The notes below the pieces were generated by a model that saw nothing but the letters and a program-made list of their open reading frames with translations, ran no database searches and was not told the DNA's origin. Positions 42,854-46,990 of a stretch of 46,990 nt of DNA are shown here, piece after piece. Location: contig JACPFM010000121.1 in assembly GCA_016182965.1 (NCBI GenBank), positions 1-46,990 on the forward strand. The letters run 5' to 3'. Both the position numbers and the translations under genes were made by a program. Source of the DNA: Deltaproteobacteria bacterium. GTDB taxonomy: Bacteria; Myxococcota_A; Polyangia; Polyangiales; JADJMO01. Position 1 is the first letter of the stretch. The number at the start of each line of letters is the position of its first letter.

Positions 42854-42926
42854 TACAGGGCGAGGGAATCGAACCCTCCTTGCCGTGGGTGTGGGCCACG
42901 TGCCGTCACCAGTCGGCACGCCCTGC
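42854..42926 (-). tRNA. tRNA-Val(CAC), with C33
   Basis: A 73-base cloverleaf. The acceptor is GCAGGGC/GCCCTGT with one G-T pair. The D arm is GCCG/CGGC with loop ACTGGTGA. The anticodon arm is CGTGG-CCCACAC-CCACG with anticodon CAC, the variable loop GCAAG and the T arm GAGGG-TTCGATT-CCCTC. The base before the anticodon is C where T33 is nearly universal, and position 8 is G. The fold is otherwise regular. Confidence 0.85.
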
Positions 42927-42934
42927 GTGAAGCT

Positions 42935-43027
42935 GTGCAGACCTCCCAACCGCGATGCGGCGGGCCGGCCCGGTCGGGGGGATCGGGGGGCCTCAGGCCC
43001 ACCCGACACGACCCCGGGAGGCTGCAC
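42935..43027 (-). ncRNA. Candidate structured small RNA between tRNA genes (Y-RNA-like?)
   Basis: On the minus strand the ends GTGCAGCCTCCC (43027-43016) and GGGAGG-T-CTGCAC (42947-42935) form a 12-bp stem interrupted by a single bulged T. Inside, GGTCG/CGACC encloses a hairpin of TCGGG and GGGCC (one bulge) with GGCCC and CCCGA. The 93-nt length, long terminal stem with one bulge, and location between tRNA genes downstream of a Ro60 gene resemble Y RNAs. I cannot match the Y RNA sequence consensus, so this is structural inference. The internal hairpin also occurs, inverted, twice upstream of Ro60. The strand is assumed from the neighbours. Confidence 0.4.
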
Positions 43028-43035
43028 CGTGACAG

Positions 43036-43104
43036 TCGCTGTGCGCGGAGTCGAACCGCGTCGGCACTCCTTATGAGGGAGTCCGCCCTCCGAGGGTCAC
43101 AGCG
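43036..43104 (-). tRNA. tRNA with CAT anticodon (Met/Ile2), D arm reduced
   Basis: The acceptor CGCTGTG/CACAGCG is perfect. The anticodon arm ACTCC-CTCATAA-GGAGT reads anticodon CAT with normal T33. The variable loop is GCCGA and the T arm CGCGG-TTCGACT-CCGCG. Only 15 bases separate the acceptor from the anticodon stem (normal 18-20). They fold as CCCT-CGG-AGGG, so the D loop and its conserved GG are missing. The total is 69 bases. The rest is well kept, so it is either a D-arm-reduced tRNA or a tRNA mimic. Initiator, elongator and Ile2 identity cannot be told apart. Confidence 0.75.
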
Positions 43105-43106
43105 AA

Positions 43107-43169
43107 GGAGCCGACGAGTGGGCGCCGAAGACAACGTTTTAGGATGTAGTCCTCGACTGCATTCGGCTC
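43107..43169 (-). ncRNA. tRNA-like element just downstream of Ro60
   Basis: On the minus strand GAGCCGA (43169-43163) pairs perfectly with TCGGCTC (43114-43108), an acceptor-like 7-bp stem closing 48 bases. The inner sequence GAATGCAG...TACATC is clearly related to the Tyr-like remnant at 45498-45561, but the anticodon stem is imperfect and the T arm is degenerate (TTCGGCG loop). It ends 3 bases before the CAT tRNA. It could be a decayed tRNA or a tRNA-mimicking RNA. Confidence 0.35.
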
Positions 43170-43183
43170 GAAGCTCCAATGCG

Positions 43184-43207
43184 CCCCGGGGGCGCGGGCC
43201 CCCGGGG
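43184..43207 (-). terminator. Hairpin after the Ro60 gene
   Basis: CCCCGGGGGC (43184-43193) pairs with GCCCCCGGGG (43198-43207) around a 4-base loop, 9 bases beyond the Ro60 stop. There is no T-tract, so it may be a processing or stability hairpin rather than a full terminator. Read-through would carry the transcript into the tRNA genes downstream. Confidence 0.55.
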
Positions 43208-43215
43208 ACTTCTCA

Positions 43216-44844
43216 CTACGCAGAGATCAGCTCGATCGCACGGATCACGTCCACCCAGTGCGACGCGCCGAGCTCACCCTTCGCGAACAGCGACACGATC
43301 TCGAACACGCGGTCGCTGAAGCCGCCGACGTTGAGGACGTCCTCGTCGTCGTGGACCTGCGTCGACGCGTACGGCTGCAGGTCGATCAGCACCAGCTTCG
43401 CGCGCGGGTTCCGCTCCTTGAAGCGGACCCACTGGTTCGCCATCTCGGTCGCGCGTCCGCGGCCGACGCGGTGGAATCCCAAACCGAAGTCCGCCCACGA
43501 CATGTTGTCGGACACGTACACGACGAGGTCGCCCTTCGCCTTCTCCGCGTTCAGCTTCTTCAGCGGAGCGCTGCACGCCGTGCCACCCGAGGGCAGCTTG
43601 GCGAGGAAGTCGGCGTTGGTCAGGACCGAGTCGTACGGGTTCAGCCGCCGCGGCAGCGGGACGACGTCGTCACTGAACGGGATGACCTCGGCTCCCCGGC
43701 CGCTCCGGGGACCGTCGCTGGGGGGGTTCTTCCGCACGAACGACGCGGCGACCAGCGCCGCGACGTCGATGCAGCGAACCGCGGTGGTCGAGCCGCGGCG
43801 GTGACCGGTCACCGGCGAGTGCATCGATCCCGACACGTCGGGGCAGATGTACACCTTGCCGTTCACCTCCGGGACGTTCTCCGTCGCGACCTCCATCGCC
43901 TTCTGCAGCGCGTTGGTGATCGCGTCGGGCACGCCCGCGTCCGACGCCTTGAACGCCATCATCAGCTGGTACGGGAACGCCTTCGCGCGCCGCACCTGGG
44001 TCGCGTCGCCGAGCTTCTGCGCGACGTGCGCGACCAGCGCCGAGTCCTCGAACACGCCGTGACGTGCGAGCGTGTTGAGGTTCATGCGCAGCTGCGTCCA
44101 GGTCATGTTCTTGGCGATGCGCTTCCACGCCGAGGCGTCGAGCGGCAGGGCCGTCAACATCTCGAAGGGGACGTCGGGCAGGTCCTTCGACTCGCCCTTC
44201 TTGAACGCCTCGAACGCGCGGACCAGGGGCGGCAGGGCGGTCTCCTCGACCTCGCGGCCGATCAACCATCCGTACAGCGCCTGCCGCATCACGTCGGTCT
44301 CGCCCTTCTCGTTCTTCGGGACGGGCCGGACCAGCTTGATCACGTCCGCGAGCGACGGGTCGTTTCCCACCGAAGCCCGGAAGACGTTCTCTGCCGAACG
44401 CGACGCGAACCACGCCCGCGCCAGGCGCTTGGGCGCCGAGCCGAAGGACTTCCGCCCGGTCACGCCGCTGCGAACGATCTGCGTGAAGTTGCGGAGCATC
44501 TTCGCGTTGTCGATCACGCGCGGGAAGACCGCCGCGAGCAGGTTCACGTCCTTCGACGCGAGCACCGCCGCGAGGAACGCCGGCAGGTCCTTCATGTATC
44601 CGCGCTCGCGCGCGAACACCGCCGTCTTCGCCAGGAACGCCGGCTCGACCAGCGCCGCGAGCTCGAGCACCTTGTCCAGCTGCTCGTCGGCCGTCGCGTA
44701 GTAGGTCGTGTTGAACGTCCCCGTCGCCGCGTACTGCGCGAGCGCGTGCTCTGCGGAGAACGCGTACGCACGGCCGCCCGCCTCGTTGATGACGTCCGCC
44801 GCCTTCGCCTTCGACGCGCGCGCGAACAGGTTCTTGTTGGCCAT
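43216..44844 (-). CDS. Ro60 / TROVE-domain RNA-binding protein with vWA domain
   Basis: The ATG at 44844 follows AAGGAG. The 542-residue protein has a TROVE domain at about 1-325, a HEAT-like helical ring (for example RGYMKDLPAFLAAVLASKDVNLL, TWTQLRMNLNTLARHGVFED). A vWA domain follows at about 328-540 with an intact metal site: DVSGS (D336 to S340), T422 in SGGTACSAP and D446 in VSDNMSW. Ro60 rings bind the 3' ends of misfolded or structured RNAs through the central hole and Y RNAs on the outside, and in bacteria work with nucleases in RNA quality control. Here the gene sits inside a tRNA-like array on the same strand, which suggests these RNAs are ligands or partners. No RtcB or PNPase gene is adjacent. 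Confidence 0.94.
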   Translation of the reverse strand: MANKNLFARASKAKAADVINEAGGRAYAFSAEHALAQYAATGTFNTTYYATADEQLDKVLELAALVEPAFLAKTAVFARERGYMKDLPAFLAAVLASKDVNLLAAVFPRVIDNAKMLRNFTQIVRSGVTGRKSFGSAPKRLARAWFASRSAENVFRASVGNDPSLADVIKLVRPVPKNEKGETDVMRQALYGWLIGREVEETALPPLVRAFEAFKKGESKDLPDVPFEMLTALPLDASAWKRIAKNMTWTQLRMNLNTLARHGVFEDSALVAHVAQKLGDATQVRRAKAFPYQLMMAFKASDAGVPDAITNALQKAMEVATENVPEVNGKVYICPDVSGSMHSPVTGHRRGSTTAVRCIDVAALVAASFVRKNPPSDGPRSGRGAEVIPFSDDVVPLPRRLNPYDSVLTNADFLAKLPSGGTACSAPLKKLNAEKAKGDLVVYVSDNMSWADFGLGFHRVGRGRATEMANQWVRFKERNPRAKLVLIDLQPYASTQVHDDEDVLNVGGFSDRVFEIVSLFAKGELGASHWVDVIRAIELISA

Positions 44845-44943
44845 GATTCTCGTTCTCCTTGTTACGGTCAGGGGGAGCGCCTCTGCCGCTCCCCCCGGGT
44901 CGAACGCGCGCGCACGGCGCGCGACACCCCCCACCAGCGACTC

Positions 44944-45035
44944 GCCACGCGAGGCGCTTCGCCGGAGGCTCAGCGACCTCGCGGGCTCGTGTCGGGCGGG
45001 CCTTGCGGCCCCCCGATCCCCCCGGCAGACGTGGC
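44944..45035. ncRNA. Structured 92-base element, copy A
   Basis: Outer arms GCCACG (44944-44949) and CGTGGC (45030-45035) enclose one hairpin of GCGAGG/CCTCGC with inner CGCT/AGCG and GCC/GGC pairs, and a second of TCGGG-GGGCC with GGCC-CCCGA. In copy B the outer pair changes from G-C to C-G, a compensatory change. The transcribed strand is unknown because the fold is nearly symmetric. Confidence 0.35.
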
Positions 45036-45077
45036 GCACACTTGGCCACGGTTGGATCGGTGATGCGCTTCTCGAAT

Positions 45078-45113
45078 GACGTGAGTGCACGGAGAGGGAG
45101 TCGAACCCTCACG
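45078..45113 (-). pseudogene. Orphan tRNA-Leu 3' half
   Basis: These 36 bases are identical to the segment holding the tRNA-Leu(GAG) T arm and 3' acceptor at 45333-45368. The matching 5' acceptor, D arm and anticodon arm are absent upstream on the minus strand, so no full tRNA can form. It marks the boundary between the tandem repeat units. Confidence 0.8.
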
Positions 45114-45197
45114 CTGTCACGGTCAGGGGGAGCGCCTCTGCCGCTCCCCCCGGTCGAACGCGCGCGCACGGCGCGCGACACCCCCCACCAGCTACTC

Positions 45198-45289
45198 CCC
45201 ACGCGAGGCGCTTCGCCGGAGGCTCAGCGACCTCGCGGGCTCGTGTCGGGCGGGCCTTGCGGCCCCCCGATCCCCCCGGCACGCGTGGG
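45198..45289. ncRNA. Structured 92-base element, copy B
   Basis: CCCACGCG (45198-45205) pairs with CGCGTGGG (45282-45289) and closes the same two inner hairpins as copy A. The outermost pair is C-G here and G-C in copy A, so the stem is kept although the bases differ. This supports an RNA rather than a chance palindrome, but two copies are weak evidence. Confidence 0.35.
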
Positions 45290-45340
45290 CGCACGCTTGG
45301 TCACGGCTGGAACGGTGAGGCGTTTCTCAATTGACGTGAG

Positions 45341-45422
45341 TGCACGGAGAGGGAGTCGAACCCTCACGCCACGCGGGCGCCTGGCTCTCGACCAGGGGTG
45401 TCTACCGTTCCACCACCCGTGC
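45341..45422 (-). tRNA. tRNA-Leu(GAG), with C33
   Basis: An 82-base class II tRNA. The acceptor is GCACGGG/TCCGTGC with one G-T pair. The D arm has the Leu-type TGGTGGAACGGTAGACAC. The anticodon arm is CCTGG-TCGAGAG-CCAGG with anticodon GAG. A 14-base variable arm (CGCC/GGCG stem) follows, then the T arm GAGGG-TTCGACT-CCCTC and discriminator A. Position 33 is C instead of T. Everything else fits a functional Leu tRNA. Confidence 0.88.
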
Positions 45423-45497
45423 ATGAATTCGAGACGACGATTCGGCGCCGGAGAGGGTGCCCTTCCGCTGGGCGATCGCAGCGACACGCTTGGCGCG

Positions 45498-45561
45498 ACG
45501 CTGGAGCTGGATTCGAACCAACGACTACCGATGTACTCCCCGTCTGCATTCGTCTCGAGCG
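45498..45561 (-). tRNA. tRNA-Tyr(GTA)-like remnant lacking the D arm
   Basis: A good T arm, GTTGG-TTCGAAT-CCAGC, and an acceptor CGCTCGA/TCCAGCG with one mismatch bracket only 32 bases. The best anticodon arm is ACGGG-GAGTACA-TCGGT with a G-G mismatch, giving anticodon GTA, but with A33. Just 11 unpaired bases replace the D arm. Its 5' end overlaps the tRNA-Asp 3' end by 2 bases. It may be a tRNA whose 5' half was lost when it fused to the neighbour, or a short mimic. Confidence 0.35.
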
Positions 45562-45630
45562 CCCCGTACGGGAATCGAACCCGTCCCAGCCGATCGACAA
45601 TCGGCCAGCCACCCAGCAGCTTCACGAGGC
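45560..45630 (-). tRNA. tRNA-Asp(GTC)
   Basis: A 71-base cloverleaf. The acceptor is GCCTCGT/ACGGGGC with one T-G pair. The D arm is AGCT/GGCT with a 7-base loop, and the anticodon arm is GCCGA-TTGTCGA-TCGGC with anticodon GTC and normal T33. The variable loop is TGGG, the T arm ACGGG-TTCGATT-CCCGT and the discriminator G, as expected for Asp. It is the first gene of the array on this strand, 51 bases after the HTH-only LysR stop. Confidence 0.87.
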
Positions 45631-45681
45631 AGTGCGCGACCGTCGGCAGCATCGGCCGCCGCGTCGACGCGAAGGTCAGGA

Positions 45682-45945
45682 TCAGCGCTTGTGCGCGCGC
45701 ACCGTGGCGGTCGCGCGCTCGACCTCGTCGAGGATGCGGCGCGCGTGATCGAGGAAGGTCTCGCCGGCCTCGAGGAGGCGCACGCCGCGCGGCGTGCGCT
45801 CGAACAGCGGCGTGCCGAGCTCGTCCTCGAGCGCGCGCAGCTGCCGGCTGAGGGGCGGCTGCGCGATGTGCAGCTTCGCGGCCGCGCGGCTCACGTTGCC
45901 CTCCTCGGCGACGGCGACGAAGTAACGGATCTGCGCGAGGCTCAT
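45682..45945 (-). CDS. HTH-only LysR-like protein, 87 aa
   Basis: The whole protein is the LysR DNA-binding unit: MSLAQIRYFVAVAEEGNVSRAAAKLHIAQPPLSRQLRALEDELGTPLFERTPRGVRLLEAGETFLDHARRIL plus the start of the linker helix. It then stops (RAHKR). The effector-binding domain of about 200 residues is absent. I recall similar HTH-only proteins in other myxobacteria, so it may be functional rather than broken. It would bind DNA and could repress or compete with full-length regulators. It is divergent from the methionine aminopeptidase gene and reads toward the tRNA array. Confidence 0.82.
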   Translation of the reverse strand: MSLAQIRYFVAVAEEGNVSRAAAKLHIAQPPLSRQLRALEDELGTPLFERTPRGVRLLEAGETFLDHARRILDEVERATATVRAHKR

Positions 45946-46019
45946 CGGCCAGCCAAGTGTAGCGCCGCCAGATCGAAAAGGTATTGGATCGCCCTCGGTC
46001 GAGCGCACATCGTCTGGGC

Positions 46020-46769
46020 GTGCCGATCGAGATCTTCGGAGCACGCGAGGTCGCCCGGTTGCGGCGCGCCGGCGAGGCGGCGCGTGACACCCGCGCCGTC
46101 GTCGCCGGGCGACTGCGCGCCGGCGTGACCACGGCGGACGTCGACGCGTGGGTTCGCGAAGACACCCGGCGGCGCGGCGGCACCCCGAGTCAGCTGGGCT
46201 ACCGCGGCTTTCCTGCGGCGGTCTGCGTGTCCCGCAATCACGTGGTCTGTCACGGGATACCGAGTCGCGGCGAGCGCCTCGTCGACGGCGACATCGTCAA
46301 CGTCGACGTGACGACGTGTCTCGACGGGTTCCACGGCGACACGTCGGCGACCTTCCTCGTCGGAGAGGTGGCGGAGGAGCGGCGGATGTTGGTGGACGTC
46401 GCCCGGCGTGCGCGCGACGCTGGCGTCGCCGTGGTCCGCGAGGGAGCGCGTCTCGGCGACGTCGGAGCCGCGATCGTCGAGGTCGCGAGGGCCGCGGGGT
46501 GCTCGGTGGTCACCGAGCTCGGCGGGCACGGCATCGGCCGCACGATGCACGCTTCGCCGCACGTCTCGCACGTGGGGACGCGCGGGACCGGCATGCGCCT
46601 GCGGGCCGGCATGGCCTTCACCATCGAGCCCATGATCAACCTCGGTCGCCCCGAGGTGCGCACGCTCGACGACGGGTGGACCATCGTGACCGCCGACGGC
46701 GCGCCATCGGCGCAGTTCGAGCACACCGTCGTGGTCACCCGCGACGGTTGCGCGATCATGACCGCATGA
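46020..46769 (+). CDS. map: Methionine aminopeptidase, type I
   Basis: The 249-residue protein has all five metal ligands of the pita-bread fold: D96 (VNVDVT), D107 (HGDTSATF), H170 (LGGHGIGRTMH), E203 (FTIEPM) and E234 (QFEHTVVV), plus the substrate-site H79 (VCHGIPS). It removes the initiator Met from new proteins. The start at GTG 46020 gives the usual type I N-terminus (IEIFGAREVARLRRAGEAARDT); a TTG at 45984 is less likely. A second copy elsewhere in the genome is probable but cannot be seen here. Its stop is 3 bases from the convergent tRNA-Arg. Confidence 0.94.
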   Translation: MPIEIFGAREVARLRRAGEAARDTRAVVAGRLRAGVTTADVDAWVREDTRRRGGTPSQLGYRGFPAAVCVSRNHVVCHGIPSRGERLVDGDIVNVDVTTCLDGFHGDTSATFLVGEVAEERRMLVDVARRARDAGVAVVREGARLGDVGAAIVEVARAAGCSVVTELGGHGIGRTMHASPHVSHVGTRGTGMRLRAGMAFTIEPMINLGRPEVRTLDDGWTIVTADGAPSAQFEHTVVVTRDGCAIMTA

Positions 46770-46772
46770 CGG

Positions 46773-46841
46773 TCTCCCTCCTTCGAATCGAACGAAGCCT
46801 GCTCGTTTAGGAAACGTGCGCCGGGATCCACCCGGAGGGAG
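46773..46841 (-). tRNA. tRNA-Arg(CCT), short D arm
   Basis: A 69-base fold. The acceptor CTCCCTC/GAGGGAG is perfect. The D arm is CGGG-TGGAT-CCCG with only 16 bases between the acceptor and anticodon stems. The anticodon arm is CACGT-TTCCTAA-ACGAG (one A-A mismatch) with anticodon CCT and normal T33. The variable loop is CAGG, the T arm CTTCG-TTCGATT-CGAAG and the discriminator A followed by CC. It shares the shortened D region with the CAT gene near Ro60 and is separated from the main array by the LysR-like and map genes. Confidence 0.72.
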
Positions 46842-46990
46842 AGGCTCCCCGTACGTGTTTAGCGGGCGGGACACCGCCGCCGCGTGATCCACCGCGGGTC
46901 GCGGACGAGCCGTCGGTGGGTGCCGGCCTTCGCGCGTGCAATACGGCGTTCGGCGGTGGCTGGCGGAGATCGATGTTCAGTTCGGCGCGA

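Larger units (their letters stand above)
44865..45374. repeat. Two tandem ~255-bp direct repeats upstream of Ro60
   Basis: Unit A (from 44865) and unit B (from 45120) are about 90% identical by eye. Each starts with a GGGGGAGCG/CGCTCCCCC hairpin, runs through GC-rich inverted repeats and ends with the same 36 bases, which include the tRNA-Leu T arm and 3' acceptor (45078-45113 and 45333-45368). Only unit B continues into the complete tRNA-Leu. Tandem duplication with a breakpoint inside the tRNA is the simplest origin. Confidence 0.85.

Noticed and set aside
44865..45374. Transposable element made of the two 255-bp units
   Set aside because: No transposase, terminal inverted repeats or target duplications are seen; a tandem duplication explains the layout.
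45423..45497. Possible extra tRNA between tRNA-Leu and the Tyr-like remnant
   Set aside because: A D-arm-like GCCC/GGGC with a GG loop exists, but no anticodon stem, T arm or acceptor stem can be formed; at most it is a decayed tRNA.
46844..46912. Possible tRNA-Ser(GCT) upstream of tRNA-Arg on the minus strand
   Set aside because: GGCTC/GAGCC ends and a GCTAA segment are present, but there is no anticodon stem around it and no T arm.

Overview
This window looks like a chromosomal stretch of a very GC-rich myxobacterium-like bacterium (Myxococcota, probably Polyangia). I infer this from the codon bias, the many lipoproteins with Asp/Ala/Pro-rich linkers, an AgmX/PglI-type envelope protein, RCC1-repeat and EGF-like lipoproteins, a sigma/anti-sigma/CHAT-protease cluster and a long hybrid kinase. 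No phage or plasmid backbone genes are visible. Almost every gene has antisense open frames because of the base composition, and these were left out.

Layout. 1-4.4 kb: the start of a REP-associated (Y1-type) transposase with its hairpins, a VTT-domain membrane protein, a small unknown protein and a PAS-PAS-kinase-receiver-kinase protein. 4.7-15 kb: mixed housekeeping and envelope genes, including a GT2 glycosyltransferase, a hotdog thioesterase, a double-ACT regulator, lipoproteins, an AgmX/PglI protein split by a frameshift, tgt coupled to an MnmC-like methyltransferase, a DUF2277 gene and a decayed DUF1801 gene. 15.1-23.2 kb: a complete V/A-type ATPase operon in the order G/H-I-K-E-C-F-A-B-D, with nearly all genes overlapping by 1-4 bases. 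23.3-29.1 kb: an RCC1-repeat lipoprotein, a membrane anti-sigma-like protein and an ECF sigma factor, divergent from a TPR-CHAT protease; a long imperfect dyad lies between the divergent genes. 29.2-42.4 kb: secreted proteins, including unknown lipoproteins, a GH13 amylase, DUF2804, a PI-PLC-like lipoprotein and a 1253-residue lipoprotein carrying six copies of a 120-residue domain at an exact 360-bp period.

42.4-45.7 kb is the most unusual part. A Ro60/TROVE-vWA RNA-binding protein gene lies in a minus-strand array of tRNA and tRNA-like genes: Asp(GTC), a Tyr-like remnant and Leu(GAG) upstream; a tRNA-like element, a CAT-anticodon tRNA, Val(CAC) and Ile(GAT) downstream. Neighbouring genes are separated by 1 base or even overlap. 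Several members break near-universal tRNA rules: C instead of U33 in Val and Leu, and a collapsed D arm in the CAT gene. The array also holds a 93-nt element whose ends form a 12-bp stem with one bulge, two ~255-bp tandem repeats that each end in a tRNA-Leu 3' half, and a small ORF with a very strong ribosome binding site. Ro60 proteins are known to bind Y RNAs, some of which mimic tRNA, so this may be a Ro60 ribonucleoprotein locus with a dedicated tRNA-like RNA set. That link is inference.

45.7-47 kb: an HTH-only LysR-like protein divergent from methionine aminopeptidase, then a tRNA-Arg(CCT) with a short D arm. All functional calls come from reading the sequence; no database search was possible.
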